Of a stretch of DNA of 64,000 bases, positions 8,217 to 17,894 are shown in pieces. Source of the stretch: Nitrospirales bacterium (lineage in GTDB: Bacteria; Nitrospirota; Nitrospiria; Nitrospirales; UBA8639). The stretch's first letter is position 1. Each line of letters starts with the position of its first letter. A program made the translations under genes and the position numbers. The notes beneath the pieces were generated by a model, which saw only the letters and a program-made list of their open reading frames with translations, was not told the origin of the DNA and ran no database searches. The stretch covers positions 1 through 64,000 of the forward strand of contig JAJDVY010000042.1 of the NCBI GenBank assembly GCA_022825885.1, written 5' to 3'.

Positions 8217-8999
8217 TCAATCCTTGGGGAACCACGGGATGAACGCATTGGTCGTGCGTTGATACTCCCGGTAGTCCTCGCCCCGACTGGCGACGGCCCG
8301 TGCTTCGGCCAAGGGAATGCCCGTCACCTTGAGCAAGGCGCCGATCATGACAACCGGGCCCACCAACGTCAGCCACCAGTCCGGCAATCCGATACTCATC
8401 ACGACGTAGGCACACCAAGACACGCCTTCAAAAAAATAATTGGGGTGCCGGGAATATCGCCACAGTCCCTGCCGGCAGGTTTTACCACGATTGCCGGGGT
8501 CTCGACGGAATCGATTCAATTGAGTATCCGCCACGGCTTCTCCCCCTACCCCAAGGGCCCAGACGACGACTCCCAGAATTTCCCACGCATGCCACGTGGG
8601 ATCGGGGTTCGACATCAGAACCAACAAAGGGACCGAGAAGACCGCGATGGCAACGGCCTGGCCTACGAAATACAGAAAGAAATAGAACCCGGACCGAGTC
8701 CCCCATTGCACACGAAGCGATTGGTACCGTTGATCTTCGACGGCGCCATGGATTCGGTTGGTCACAAGATACGAGGCGAGTCGAACCGCGTACACCGTCG
8801 CCATGGCGGCCACGACCAGGCGATGACTCAAGTCGCCCGTGGTCACAAGAGCGAAGCCAACGGCTGTCAGGCCGAACCCGGCGCAAAACCCCACGTCCGC
8901 CAGGGACGCGTTCCGGTGTCCCCATCGGTATGCCAGCCACCATCCCACCATCAAGGGCGTGGTCAGAAGCCAGGCCAATGCGGGAAGTTGCCAGTTCAC
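8217..8999 (-). CDS. DUF1295 membrane protein (steroid 5-alpha-reductase fold)
   Basis: A 260-residue integral membrane protein with about six or seven hydrophobic segments. The C-terminal RHPNYFFEGVSWCAY motif and the GLWRYSRHPNY block are the NADPH-binding signature shared by DUF1295, isoprenylcysteine methyltransferases and steroid 5-alpha-reductases. It is convergent with the small acidic gene. The substrate, probably a lipid, cannot be told from sequence. Confidence 0.85.
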   Translation of the reverse strand: MNWQLPALAWLLTTPLMVGWWLAYRWGHRNASLADVGFCAGFGLTAVGFALVTTGDLSHRLVVAAMATVYAVRLASYLVTNRIHGAVEDQRYQSLRVQWGTRSGFYFFLYFVGQAVAIAVFSVPLLVLMSNPDPTWHAWEILGVVVWALGVGGEAVADTQLNRFRRDPGNRGKTCRQGLWRYSRHPNYFFEGVSWCAYVVMSIGLPDWWLTLVGPVVMIGALLKVTGIPLAEARAVASRGEDYREYQRTTNAFIPWFPKD

Positions 9000-9069
9000 C
9001 GTCCCGGCGCTCTTTTCTCCGGTCGCGCGAGACGTCGCGGACCGTTGGATAACCCTGCCCCGCCGGATA

Positions 9070-9098
9070 TTGACCCCGGGAGGAGCCTTGTGTATGGT
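9070..9098 (+). promoter_or_regulatory. Predicted sigma-70 promoter
   Basis: TTGACC, 17-bp spacer, TATGGT. It lies just upstream of the small gene at 9126 and leaves a leader of about 20 nt containing its Shine-Dalgarno sequence. Confidence 0.45.
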
Positions 9099-9125
9099 GA
9101 GCCGCTACATTTGGGAGGTACGCTC

Positions 9126-9380
9126 ATGGATGATCAGCTCATGCAGGCCTACTTGGACATTGAACGTTCCATGCAACGCTATAATGAAGTCCTCGATCAA
9201 TATCTGATTGCTCTTCAATCCACGGAAGGCGCGGATGGCAAAAAACTCGAACGCATGACCGCCGGCACAAAGGCCATGAGAGACAGCAGCGGCATCTATC
9301 TGTCGTACGCGAAATTCGTGGCCTACGGCATGCCGGAGAGCGAAGATCTCATCGAAGAAGAGGACGACTTACAAGCCTGA
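9126..9380 (+). CDS. Small helical acidic protein, function unknown
   Basis: An 84-residue protein ([20 protein letters not shown] ... IEEEDDLQA) predicted to be largely alpha-helical with an acidic tail. The ATG has GGGAGGT at 9113-9119 and its own promoter at 9070-9098. A longer open frame upstream is antisense to the DUF1295 gene and is not coding. No family recognised. Confidence 0.65.
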   Translation: MDDQLMQAYLDIERSMQRYNEVLDQYLIALQSTEGADGKKLERMTAGTKAMRDSSGIYLSYAKFVAYGMPESEDLIEEEDDLQA

Positions 9381-9412
9381 TACGTGTGACGAGAGAGGAA
9401 AAGCAATGGTCA

Positions 9413-9489
9413 TGGTCGGGGCGAGCCGATTTGAACGGCCGACCTCTCGCACCCCAAGCGAGTGCGCTACCGGGCTGCGCCACGCCCCG
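9413..9489 (-). tRNA. tRNA-Pro (GGG anticodon)
   Basis: The reverse complement folds as a 77-nt cloverleaf. The acceptor CGGGGCG pairs with CGCCCCG, the discriminator is A and CCA is encoded. The anticodon stem CTCGC/GCGAG encloses the loop TTGGGGT, giving anticodon GGG. The T-loop reads TTCAAAT. It lies downstream of ihfA and the MerR gene on the same strand. Confidence 0.95.
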
Positions 9490-9548
9490 ACGATGATTCC
9501 ATGACTGCAGAAAGACCGGACCTCTTTATGGGCGGACATCCCGGTCTT

Positions 9549-9893
9549 CTACCGACTCGACGTATTCAAGATATCCAGGATGCCCTGGAGTTCTTCCCTG
9601 ATTTGCTGCACCTGTCCCACCGGAAGCGGCGCGTCCTCCCGGACGCGGCGCCGGCGACGCCAGTGCCGTTTGAGGCCCATGATCGTGTAGCCTTCCTCAT
9701 AGAGCATCCGTTTGATTTCCAGAACGACTTCGATCGTCTGTTTGTCATAGACCCGGTGCCGCCCCTGACTCTTTCTGGGACGAAGGAAGCTGAACTCGGA
9801 CTCCCAAAAGCGAAGCACGGAAGCCGGCAATTTCGTGATCGTACTGACTTCACCAATCTTATAAAACGCCTTGTCCGGGAACTTACTCGCCAT
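9549..9893 (-). CDS. MerR-type transcriptional regulator
   Basis: A 114-residue protein whose N-terminal 70 residues are a MerR winged helix-turn-helix (YKIGEVSTITKLPASVLRFW ... RKSQGRHRVYDKQTIEVVLE). It is followed by a very basic run (KRHWRRRRRVRED) and a short coiled tail with no ligand-binding domain, which is the short MerR form often found beside ihfA. I chose the ATG at 9893, with GGAGG ten bases upstream; a GTG at 9923 has no ribosome-binding site. It starts 40 bp after ihfA. Confidence 0.85.
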   Translation of the reverse strand: MASKFPDKAFYKIGEVSTITKLPASVLRFWESEFSFLRPRKSQGRHRVYDKQTIEVVLEIKRMLYEEGYTIMGLKRHWRRRRRVREDAPLPVGQVQQIREELQGILDILNTSSR

Positions 9894-9933
9894 GGGTACG
9901 GCGGCCTCCGTGGGCCGATGCACGAGGTTAGCC

Positions 9934-10209
9934 CTACGAATTCACGTCTCTTTTGAAGATTTGACTCGCTCGAAAGGTGACCACTCTTCGAGGGGTGATG
10001 GCAATTTCTTCGCCGGTTCGAGGGTTTCGCCCTTTACGCTCTCCTTTGCTCCGCACCATAAAATTTCCGAATCCCGCAATTTTGACCGATTCCCCTTTGC
10101 GTAGCACGTCCTTCATGCATTGCAGGACGTACTCCACCAAATCCATGGCCTCGGTTTTTGAAACGCCTACTTGTTCGCAGATATGATTGGCAATGTCGGC
10201 TTTACGCAT
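9934..10209 (-). CDS. ihfA: Integration host factor alpha / HU-family protein
   Basis: A 91-residue DNA-bending nucleoid protein. The N-terminal helices (MRKADIANHICEQVGVSKTEA) and the beta-arm with GFGNFMVRSKGERKGRNPRTGEEI are typical; the RNPRTGE tip carries the intercalating proline. The sequence is closer to IHF-alpha than to HU, but subunit identity is less certain than the family. It has a good promoter at 10262-10290. Confidence 0.9.
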   Translation of the reverse strand: MRKADIANHICEQVGVSKTEAMDLVEYVLQCMKDVLRKGESVKIAGFGNFMVRSKGERKGRNPRTGEEIAITPRRVVTFRASQIFKRDVNS

Positions 10210-10261
10210 GGTCCCCCACGGAGATCACTCATTTTTTCCACGAAGCAATTCCGGCCGCTGC

Positions 10262-10290
10262 AACGTATCGAGCGGGCATCTGATTGTCAA
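10262..10290 (-). promoter_or_regulatory. Predicted sigma-70 promoter for ihfA
   Basis: On the minus strand, TTGACA, 17-bp spacer, TACGTT, about 50 bp before the ihfA ATG. Confidence 0.55.
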
Positions 10291-10300
10291 CAACAGGGGA

Positions 10301-11899
10301 TCAACCCGTCCCCGACTCCACCGTCTCCCCGGGTCCGCTCTTCAGCAGCTTATATTCGATACTATCAGCCAAGGCCTGCCAACTGGCCTCGATGATATTC
10401 TCCGACACGCCCACCGTACCCCAGGTGCTTTTATGGTCGCCGGATTCAATCAGCACCCTGACCTTCGACCCGGTTCCATGGCTTCCCGCCAGCACCCGCA
10501 CTTTGTAGTCCAACAACCGGACCTCGTGGAGTTCGGGGTAGAACGTTTCAAGCGCTTTCCGTAAGGCATTATCCAGCGCATTGACGGGCCCGTCACCCTC
10601 GGCCGCGGTCTGTTCCACGGTCTGATTGACCTTCACTTTGACCGTGGCTTCGGTAATCGGCACCTCGTCGGCGTGCCGCTTCTCGACAATGACCCGCAAG
10701 CCCAACAGTTCGAACGAGGGACGATGCGTGCCCATCGCTTCCCGTACCAGTAACTCGAACGATCCTTCGGCGCCTTCGTATTGGTACCCGTCCCGTTCCA
10801 GGCTCTTGAGTTGAGCCAACAGTTCCTGGAGATGCGGATGGTCTTTGGAGAGGCTGAATCCCAGACTTTCCACCTTCCGGACCACGCCGCTTCGTCCGGT
10901 ATTGTCTGAAATCAGCACCCGTTGCCGGTTGCCCACCGATTCCGGCGCAACATGTTCGTACGTTTGGGCGTTTTTCTGGACGGCATGGATGTGGACGCCG
11001 CCCTTATGGGCGAACGCCGCGTCCCCGACGTACGGTTGCCGCTTGTTCGGGAGCAGGTTCGCAATTTCCGAAACGAAATTGGAGACGTTCCGGAGTTGCC
11101 GGATCCGGTCGCCGCCCAATGCCTCCGTCTGCATCTTCAATTCAAGATTAGCCAGCACGGAACAGAGATTGACGTTTCCGCATCGCTCTCCGATCCCATT
11201 GATGGTCCCCTGAACCTGCCGGGCGCCCTGTTGCACGGCCACCAGGGTATTCGCCACGGCCATTTCCGCGTCATTGTGCGCATGCATGCCCAAGGGCACG
11301 CGACACGTTTGCTTCACCTGCTCCCAGATCGATTGGACTTCCCACGGCATGGTGCCACCGTTGGTGTCACACAGAATGATCCGTTCGGCGCCACCGTCGG
11401 CTGCCGCTTGTATCGTCCGCATCGCATAGGCGGGATCGGCCTTGAACCCGTCAAAGAAATGTTCGGCGTCATAAAAGACCCGTTTGTCATGGGCGCGCAG
11501 GTACGCGACGGAATCCCTGATCAATTCGAGATTGGTTTCCAGGGCCGTGCCCAATGCCTCCGTGACGTGCAAGGTCCAACTTTTCCCGAAAATCGTGATG
11601 ACGCTGGTTTCCGCGGCCAAGAGCGCTTGAAGGTTGGCATCGGTCCCGGCTGACTGATTGGCCTTTCGTGTCGAGCCGAAGGCCACGATTTTCGCATGTT
11701 GCAGCGGAATCGCCCGGATGGTCTGAAAGAACTCGATATCCCGGGGGTTGGCACCGGGCCAGCCGCCTTCGATGAAATGGATGCCCAATTCATCGAGTTT
11801 CTGCGCAATGCGGACCTTGTCCTCAACCGAAAAACTGACGTCTTCGGCCTGGGCGCCGTCTCGAAGCGTGGTATCGTAGATTTCCAAATGATCCGTCAT
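10301..11899 (-). CDS. cimA: (R)-citramalate synthase
   Basis: A 532-residue member of the LeuA/homocitrate synthase family that condenses pyruvate with acetyl-CoA to citramalate, the threonine-independent start of isoleucine synthesis. The DTTLRDGAQAEDVSF motif opens a TIM barrel with HAHNDAEMAVANT metal ligands, and a C-terminal LeuA-type allosteric domain follows (about 390-510). The long GGWPGANPRD form is typical of CimA rather than LeuA. It ends the aminotransferase-hom-thrC-lysC cluster. The Shine-Dalgarno sequence GAAGGG can pair with an upstream CCCTTCG. Confidence 0.93.
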   Translation of the reverse strand: MTDHLEIYDTTLRDGAQAEDVSFSVEDKVRIAQKLDELGIHFIEGGWPGANPRDIEFFQTIRAIPLQHAKIVAFGSTRKANQSAGTDANLQALLAAETSVITIFGKSWTLHVTEALGTALETNLELIRDSVAYLRAHDKRVFYDAEHFFDGFKADPAYAMRTIQAAADGGAERIILCDTNGGTMPWEVQSIWEQVKQTCRVPLGMHAHNDAEMAVANTLVAVQQGARQVQGTINGIGERCGNVNLCSVLANLELKMQTEALGGDRIRQLRNVSNFVSEIANLLPNKRQPYVGDAAFAHKGGVHIHAVQKNAQTYEHVAPESVGNRQRVLISDNTGRSGVVRKVESLGFSLSKDHPHLQELLAQLKSLERDGYQYEGAEGSFELLVREAMGTHRPSFELLGLRVIVEKRHADEVPITEATVKVKVNQTVEQTAAEGDGPVNALDNALRKALETFYPELHEVRLLDYKVRVLAGSHGTGSKVRVLIESGDHKSTWGTVGVSENIIEASWQALADSIEYKLLKSGPGETVESGTG

Positions 11900-11905
11900 C
11901 GGATT

Positions 11906-11953
11906 CCCTTCGCCCCCGGCTTTCCATCGCCCGCAACACGCGACACCGAAGGG
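11906..11953 (-). promoter_or_regulatory. Inverted repeat that could mask the cimA ribosome-binding site
   Basis: The CCCTTCG of 11947-11953 and the CGAAGGG of 11906-11912 (read on the minus strand) form a 7-bp stem whose 3' arm contains the cimA Shine-Dalgarno sequence. The loop is 34 nt. Whether it forms is untested. Confidence 0.35.
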
Positions 11954-12001
11954 CTATCTCTGCGTACATACTCGAATCACGTTTTCTTTTTCAAGGCCTC
12001 T

Positions 12002-13243
12002 TCACACCGGTTCGGCGCGACCGGGTCCCTTGTCGAGTCCGAATTCCTCATGAAGGGCCCGCACGGCTTTCTCCACGTCCCGTTCATCCAGGACGCAGGA
12101 TATCTTGATCTCGGACGTGCTGATCATCATGATGTTGACTTTTTCGCGTGCGAGCGTTTGGAACATGCGAGACGCCACGCCCGAGTGGGATCGCATACCG
12201 ACTCCCACTAACGATACCTTGGCAATTTCTTCCTTGACTTCGACGGCTCCCGCGCCGATTTCCGCAGCCGTTTGCTTCACCAAGGCCATTGCGCGCGCCA
12301 GATCGCTCCGCGGAACCGTGAAGGAAATATCCGTCAGCGCATCCTGGTGGCTCACGTTCTGAATAATCATATCCACAACAATGGCTTGTTCCGCCACGAC
12401 GCCGAACAGGTTCGCCGCAATGCCCGGGCGATCCGGAACCCCCACCACGGTGATCTTGGCCTGGTTCCGGTCGCCCGTGACTCCGGACACCATGGCCTGT
12501 TCCATATCCACGTCTTCATGCGTCACAAGGGTGCCTTCTCCTTCCTGAAAACTGGATTTTACTTGTACCGGAACCCCGTATTTCGCTGCAAATTCAACGG
12601 AACGGGCTTGGAGGACCTTTGCCCCCAGACTCGCCAGTTCGAGCATTTCTTCATATGACAATTTCGGGATACGCCTGGCCGTGGACACCACGTTGGGATC
12701 GGTGGTGTACACACCGTCCACGTCGGTAAAAATCACGCACCGGTCAGCCTTCAACGTCGCGGCCAACGCCACGGCCGTCAAATCCGAGCCCCCTCTGCCG
12801 AGCGTGGTCACCTCCGAACGTTCGTTGACGCCCTGAAACCCGGCTACAATGGGCAGGACCCCTTGGTCAAGGGCCTGCCTGACGGGACCCGCCGTCACTT
12901 TCGCAATCCGGGCCCGCGTGTGCGAACTGTTGGTCATGATCCCGACCTGGCGACCGGTAAACGAACGGGCATTAATGCCGCGACTCCGCAGCTTCATCGC
13001 CAGCAGGGCAATGGTGACACGCTCTCCACAGGATAACAACATATCGAGCTCCCGGTCATCAGGCTGCGCGGTCATTTCATGGGCCAGCCGTAACAATCGA
13101 TCCGTCTCCCCGCTCATGGCGGAGACGACAACGACAACCTGGTTACCCGACTGATAGGTCTGTTCTATCAGTTCGGCAATCCGGTGGATTCGTTCAATGG
13201 TCCCAACGGACGTCCCGCCGAACTTTTCGACTAACAGTGCCAT
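12002..13243 (-). CDS. lysC: Aspartate kinase
   Basis: A 413-residue enzyme phosphorylating aspartate, the entry step for threonine, lysine and methionine. It starts MALLVEKFGGTSVG, the canonical N-terminus, followed by GRGGSDLTAVALAA and FTDVDGVYTTDP. Two C-terminal ACT domains (about 265-405) imply feedback control by amino acids. The ATG at 13243 fits the family; a GTG at 13291 overlapping the thrC stop by 4 nt (GTGA) is an alternative that would add a basic 16-residue leader. Confidence 0.95.
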   Translation of the reverse strand: MALLVEKFGGTSVGTIERIHRIAELIEQTYQSGNQVVVVVSAMSGETDRLLRLAHEMTAQPDDRELDMLLSCGERVTIALLAMKLRSRGINARSFTGRQVGIMTNSSHTRARIAKVTAGPVRQALDQGVLPIVAGFQGVNERSEVTTLGRGGSDLTAVALAATLKADRCVIFTDVDGVYTTDPNVVSTARRIPKLSYEEMLELASLGAKVLQARSVEFAAKYGVPVQVKSSFQEGEGTLVTHEDVDMEQAMVSGVTGDRNQAKITVVGVPDRPGIAANLFGVVAEQAIVVDMIIQNVSHQDALTDISFTVPRSDLARAMALVKQTAAEIGAGAVEVKEEIAKVSLVGVGMRSHSGVASRMFQTLAREKVNIMMISTSEIKISCVLDERDVEKAVRALHEEFGLDKGPGRAEPV

Positions 13244-13287
13244 CAGTGGCGCCTTTTTCTGCTTCTTTTGTCGCCGCGGTCTTGCGC

Positions 13288-14346
13288 TCACGACCGGAGC
13301 AAGGCAAGCACGTCTTCCCGTGTGGCTTTGACCGTCAGGGTTTTGGGTGAGATTTCCACGGCAATATCAGGGTCTTTCAGTCCGTGGCCGGTTAACGTGC
13401 ACACAACCGTGGCGCCTTCGGGCAATAACCCCGCCTGACTGCACTTGGTCAATCCGGCCACTGAGGCGGCGGAAGCGGGCTCGCAAAACACACCTTCTTC
13501 TTTGGCGAGCGCCTGGTAGGCTTCAAGAATTTCTTCATCCGTTACCATCCGGATCGCGCCGGCGGATTCCTCCACGGCCTGCTTGGCCAGTTTCCAACTT
13601 GCGGGATTGCCGATACGAATGGCCGTCGCCACGGTCTGGGGTTGTTCGACCACGTGGCCTCGAACGATCGGTGCCGCCCCTTTGGCCTGGAAACCCATCA
13701 TTTTCGGACATTCTGCGATCTGCCCCGCGATCCGGTATTCCTGATACCCTTTCCAATACGCCGAGATGTTGCCCGCGTTGCCCACCGGCAGACAATGGTA
13801 CGAGGGAGCGCGGCCCAACTGGTCACAGACTTCCAGGGCCGCGGTTTTTTGTCCTTCCAAGCGAAAGGGGTTTAACGAATTGACGAGTTCGAATTCCTCG
13901 TTCGCACACAAATCCTTGACGATTGACAGCGCCTGATCGAAATTGCCTTCGATTTGAATCACGATGGCCCCATGCGCCATGGCTTGGGCCAGCTTTCCCA
14001 ACGCCACTTTCCCGGCCGGCACCAGCACGTACACCGGCAGGCCCGCTCGTCCGCCATAAGCCGCAGCCGCAGCCGACGTATTGCCGGTGGACGCGCACAT
14101 CACGGCCCGCGCCTGTTTTTCCAATGCCTTGGATACCGCCAGGGTCATCCCTCGATCCTTGAACGAACCGGTGGGATTGGCTCCTTCGACTTTGAGATAC
14201 AGTTCGACGTGCGGGCAGATTCGCTTGGCCAGCCGGTTGGCTCGAATCAAAGGCGTGTTGCCTTCGCACAGGGTGACCACCGGCGTCTGTTCCGTCACCG
14301 GAAGAAACTTCCTGAATTCTTCTATGACTCCACGCCAAGGCATCAT
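13288..14346 (-). CDS. thrC: Threonine synthase
   Basis: A 352-residue fold-type II PLP enzyme converting O-phosphohomoserine to threonine. The PLP lysine is in NPTGSFKDRGMT near residue 60 and the phosphate-binding loop is GNAGNISAYWKGY near 188-200. Length matches the short bacterial/archaeal class. It lies between hom and lysC, so three steps of the pathway are cotranscribed. Confidence 0.95.
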   Translation of the reverse strand: MMPWRGVIEEFRKFLPVTEQTPVVTLCEGNTPLIRANRLAKRICPHVELYLKVEGANPTGSFKDRGMTLAVSKALEKQARAVMCASTGNTSAAAAAYGGRAGLPVYVLVPAGKVALGKLAQAMAHGAIVIQIEGNFDQALSIVKDLCANEEFELVNSLNPFRLEGQKTAALEVCDQLGRAPSYHCLPVGNAGNISAYWKGYQEYRIAGQIAECPKMMGFQAKGAAPIVRGHVVEQPQTVATAIRIGNPASWKLAKQAVEESAGAIRMVTDEEILEAYQALAKEEGVFCEPASAASVAGLTKCSQAGLLPEGATVVCTLTGHGLKDPDIAVEISPKTLTVKATREDVLALLRS

Positions 14347-14383
14347 CGCATTCTCTCACCGAAACAGAGGGGGGGCCTCCGCG

Positions 14384-15700
14384 TCATGATTCCTGATCCT
14401 CTACCCTGATGACCGTTACGGGCTCCGAAACCAGCGACGGCAGGTGATTGATTTCCCGGGTCGCGGTTTGCACCGAACGTTCCGAGGCGCGATGCGTCAT
14501 GATCACGACCGGAACCGTTTGACCTTCCCGCCGGCCCTGCTGCAACACGGACGCAATACTGATGGCATGATTGCCCAGGACGCCGGCAATCCTGGAAAGG
14601 ATCCCCGGCCGATCCGGCACCATACAGCGCAGGTAATAGCGGGTGGTCAATTCCTCCATCGGACGGATTCGGACCGGCACCCTGCCGTCCATTTGGAACG
14701 AAGTCGGCGGTACGCGCCCGCAGGCCTGCTTGCGCACGTTGCGGGCAATGTCGATGACGTCACTCACAACCGCGCTTCCCGTGGGCATTGACCCGGCCCC
14801 CTGCCCGTAAAACATGACGTCCCCCACGGCGTCGCCCACAATGTGAATGGCATTATAGACGCCATGCACCTGGGCCAAGGGCGCCGTATTGTCGATCATG
14901 GTGGGATGTACGCGCGCTTCGATTCCATCCTCGCCCCATTTCGCCACTCCCAGTAGTTTCACGGTCATCCCCAGCTCCGACGCGTAGCAAATGTCCAAAG
15001 CCGTCAGGCGTTGGATGCCTTCGGTATACATCTCCTTGACGTTGACGGGCGTGCCATAAGCCAGGCTGACCATGATGGCCAACTTGTGCGCGGAATCGAC
15101 GCCTTCGACATCGAACGTCGGGTCCGCTTCCGCATAGCCCGCGGCTTGCGCCTGCGCCAGGGCATCCTGAAACTCCCGACCCTCGCGTTTCATCTGGGTC
15201 AAAATGTAGTTGGAGGTGCCGTTCATGATCCCGGCCAGGGACGCGCAATGATTAGCCGCCAGACCTTCGGTCAACGCACGGAGAATCGGAATTCCTCCTC
15301 CCACGCTGGCCTCGAAGCCCACGTCCACGCCCGCGTGATGGGCCGCGGTAAAAACATCCTCGCCATGCACCGCCAACAAGGCTTTATTGGCGGTGACCAC
15401 GTGTTTGCCGTTGCCAATGGCTTCAAGCATGACGCGCTTTGCAAAATCATATCCGCCGACGGTTTCAATCACGATGTGGATGGACGGATCATTCAGGAGT
15501 CCGGGTAGATCCGTACCGAGGACGCCTTCGGGAAGCGCCACGCCACGGTCCGTCGTCACGTCAAGATCCACGATACGTTTCAAGCGCAGGGGGACGCCCA
15601 CCCGTCGCGCGATCAACTCGGCCTGGTTCACAAGGATTTTCGCGGCCCCGGACCCGACGGTGCCGAATCCGATCAGGCCTATTCCGATTTCGTTGTGCAT
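14384..15700 (-). CDS. hom: Homoserine dehydrogenase
   Basis: A 438-residue NAD(P)-dependent enzyme reducing aspartate semialdehyde to homoserine. The N-terminal Rossmann motif is [18 protein letters not shown], the catalytic domain holds the [10 protein letters not shown] and [17 protein letters not shown] motifs, and a C-terminal ACT domain (about 355-425) suggests threonine feedback. The start codon overlaps the upstream aminotransferase by 22 bp, so the two are surely cotranscribed. Confidence 0.96.
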   Translation of the reverse strand: MHNEIGIGLIGFGTVGSGAAKILVNQAELIARRVGVPLRLKRIVDLDVTTDRGVALPEGVLGTDLPGLLNDPSIHIVIETVGGYDFAKRVMLEAIGNGKHVVTANKALLAVHGEDVFTAAHHAGVDVGFEASVGGGIPILRALTEGLAANHCASLAGIMNGTSNYILTQMKREGREFQDALAQAQAAGYAEADPTFDVEGVDSAHKLAIMVSLAYGTPVNVKEMYTEGIQRLTALDICYASELGMTVKLLGVAKWGEDGIEARVHPTMIDNTAPLAQVHGVYNAIHIVGDAVGDVMFYGQGAGSMPTGSAVVSDVIDIARNVRKQACGRVPPTSFQMDGRVPVRIRPMEELTTRYYLRCMVPDRPGILSRIAGVLGNHAISIASVLQQGRREGQTVPVVIMTHRASERSVQTATREINHLPSLVSEPVTVIRVEDQES

Positions 15701-16881
15701 GATTGCGTGTCCAGTTTCAACGCGGCCTTGATGCCACGAATGGCCTGATGGGTCCGATGTTCATTTTCGACCAATGCGAATCTCACGTATTCGTCGCCGC
15801 CCTCTCCGAATCCGATCCCCGGGGACACCGCCACTTTTCCTTCACGGAGCAGAAATTTTGAGAATTCCAGCGAGCCCATTCCCGCATACGCCGCGGGAAT
15901 GCGAGCCCACACGAACATCGTGGCTCGCGGATAGTCAACCCGCCAGCCGATTCGATTCAGGCCCGAGACCAACGCGTTCCGCCGGCTTTCGTATTGTTTC
16001 ACGACCGACGACACGCAATCCTGCGGTCCCGTGAGCGCGATGATACTGGCAATTTGAACGGGTTGGAACATCCCGTAATCCAAGTAACTCTTGATTTTCG
16101 TCAAAGCCCCGATGATCTCCCTGTTCCCGACACAGAATCCGACCCGCCAGCCCGGCATATTGTAGCTCTTGGATAACGAGTAAAATTCCACGCCGATTTC
16201 TTTCGCTTCCGGTACCTGCAGCAGGCTCGGCGCCCGATAGCCGTCGAAGACAATGTCCGCATAGGCCAGGTCGTGAATCACGTACAGATCGTGTTCACGC
16301 GCAAACGCCACGACTTTTTTGAAAAACTCCAAATCCACCACACTCGTGGTCGGGTTGTGGGGAAAACTAATGATCAGAGCTTTCGGCCTGGGTTGGCTTT
16401 GACGATACGCCCGCGTGAGGTTTTCAAAGAAATCTTCGGTGGGACCCAGATCGACGCCGCGTACTTCTCCGCCCGCAATAATCACGCTGTACATGTGAAT
16501 GGGATACGTCGGTGTAGGCGTCAGCACCACGTCGCCGGGCCCCAACATCGCGAGGACCAGATGCGACAGTCCCTCTTTGACTCCCAGCGTCACGATGGCT
16601 TCGGTCTCGGGATCAATGTCCACGTTGTAATGCCGGCCATACCAGGCACTGATGGCGTGGCGTAACCTCGTAATGCCACGAGACGCCGAATACCTGTGAT
16701 TTTTCCCTTTTTGAGCCGCTTCAACCAATTTCTCGACAATGTGGGGAGGGGTCGCTTGATCGGGGTTCCCCATCCCGAAGTCGATAATATCCTCGCCACG
16801 CTGCCGCGCCTGAATTTTGAGATCCTGGACTTGGCTGAAGACGTAGGGTGGAAGGCGTTGAATGCGAAAGAAGTTTTGCAT
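15679..16881 (-). CDS. Class I/II aminotransferase (AlaC/aspartate aminotransferase-like)
   Basis: A 400-residue fold-type I PLP aminotransferase. The PLP lysine lies in [15 protein letters not shown] near 233-247 and the N-terminal [13 protein letters not shown] motif is typical. The overall form resembles AlaC-type enzymes, which make alanine or glutamate pairs, and it is regularly found upstream of hom in this setting. Substrate is inferred only. It is the first gene of the operon, under the promoter at 16950-16978. Confidence 0.88.
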   Translation of the reverse strand: MQNFFRIQRLPPYVFSQVQDLKIQARQRGEDIIDFGMGNPDQATPPHIVEKLVEAAQKGKNHRYSASRGITRLRHAISAWYGRHYNVDIDPETEAIVTLGVKEGLSHLVLAMLGPGDVVLTPTPTYPIHMYSVIIAGGEVRGVDLGPTEDFFENLTRAYRQSQPRPKALIISFPHNPTTSVVDLEFFKKVVAFAREHDLYVIHDLAYADIVFDGYRAPSLLQVPEAKEIGVEFYSLSKSYNMPGWRVGFCVGNREIIGALTKIKSYLDYGMFQPVQIASIIALTGPQDCVSSVVKQYESRRNALVSGLNRIGWRVDYPRATMFVWARIPAAYAGMGSLEFSKFLLREGKVAVSPGIGFGEGGDEYVRFALVENEHRTHQAIRGIKAALKLDTQSCTTKSE

Positions 16882-16949
16882 GGGTCAGCGGAACGCAACG
16901 ACTGTGTAGGGAAACGGCTCGCAACGATGAGTCATGATGATAACCCGTG

Positions 16950-16978
16950 ATTGTAGTAAAGGTCGAACGACCAGTCAA
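16950..16978 (-). promoter_or_regulatory. Promoter with internal dyad for the threonine operon
   Basis: On the minus strand, TTGACT, 17-bp spacer, TACAAT. The spacer contains GGTCGTTCGACC, a 5-bp inverted repeat with a 2-bp centre, so a repressor bound there would block RNA polymerase. Confidence 0.6.
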
Positions 16979-17063
16979 CGAAGGGCCTTGGTTTTCAGCT
17001 TTTTTCTTGACGCGAGGGAGAACGGCGGGACTCGCCTTCTCCGAGGTTGTCGATCATGGTTCA

Positions 17064-17092
17064 TTGCGACCCCTTGCCCGTTTTGCCATAAT
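17064..17092 (+). promoter_or_regulatory. Predicted sigma-70 promoter for pdxJ operon
   Basis: TTGCGA, 17-bp spacer, CATAAT, ending 44 bp before the pdxJ ATG. Confidence 0.45.
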
Positions 17093-17136
17093 GAAAAGCC
17101 AGAGGTTTTCACTTCCCACCTTTCAGATAGGGTATC

Positions 17137-17865
17137 ATGGCCAGACTCGGCGTCAATATCGACCACGTCGCCACTCTCCGGCAGGCCCGAGGCGGGCGTG
17201 AGCCGGACCCCATTGCCGCAGCGGTACTGGCTGACCTGGGCGGCGCCGACGGCTTGGTTGTGCATCTCCGTGAAGATCGTCGACACATCCAGGAACGGGA
17301 CCTGAAGTTGCTTCGGGACATTGCTCCTTCCACGTTGAATTTGGAAATGGCCGCGGACGACGAGACCGCGAAGATCGCGTTGTGCGTCCGGCCCGATAAA
17401 GTCACGCTGGTTCCTGAACGGCGACAGGAGTTGACCACCGAAGGCGGGCTTGCGGTGACGGAACACCGGAAGCGACTCACCACTTTCATCCGTCTCTTCC
17501 ACGACGCGCAGATTCCGGTCAGCGTGTTCATCGATCCTGACCATCGTCAAATCCGCGCCGCACATAAAGTAGGCGCCGAGGCCATCGAGCTACACACCGG
17601 CCCTTATGCCAACAGCCGGCATCCCCGGGAGATCAGGGAAGAGGTCGAAGCCCTTCAGCAGGGCGCGCGCTTCGCGCAGCAATTGGGACTGGAGGTGAAT
17701 GCCGGTCATGGGCTGACGTACCACAATATCCAGCGACTGACGGGCATTGCCGAAATTGTCGAATTCAACATCGGACACAGCATTATTTCCCGCGCGGTCC
17801 TGGTCGGCCTCGAACGGGCCGTCAAGGAAATGCGCGCCTTAATCCCGTCATCGCTCCGCCGTTAG
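17137..17865 (+). CDS. pdxJ: Pyridoxine 5'-phosphate synthase
   Basis: A 242-residue TIM-barrel enzyme making pyridoxine phosphate from deoxyxylulose phosphate and 3-amino-1-hydroxyacetone phosphate. The motif [17 protein letters not shown] at the N-terminus and [11 protein letters not shown] near 188-198 are diagnostic. It starts the pdxJ-nnrD-tsaE-mutS run. The acpS gene that often sits between pdxJ and nnrD is missing here: only 29 bp separate the genes. Confidence 0.97.
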   Translation: MARLGVNIDHVATLRQARGGREPDPIAAAVLADLGGADGLVVHLREDRRHIQERDLKLLRDIAPSTLNLEMAADDETAKIALCVRPDKVTLVPERRQELTTEGGLAVTEHRKRLTTFIRLFHDAQIPVSVFIDPDHRQIRAAHKVGAEAIELHTGPYANSRHPREIREEVEALQQGARFAQQLGLEVNAGHGLTYHNIQRLTGIAEIVEFNIGHSIISRAVLVGLERAVKEMRALIPSSLRR

Positions 17866-17894
17866 ATGCCCGGCGCGTTCGTGCTTGGTTCGCC

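Noticed and set aside
8259-9125. Upstream extension of the small gene at 9126
   Set aside because: It is antisense to the DUF1295 gene; only the last 84 codons have a start context and promoter.
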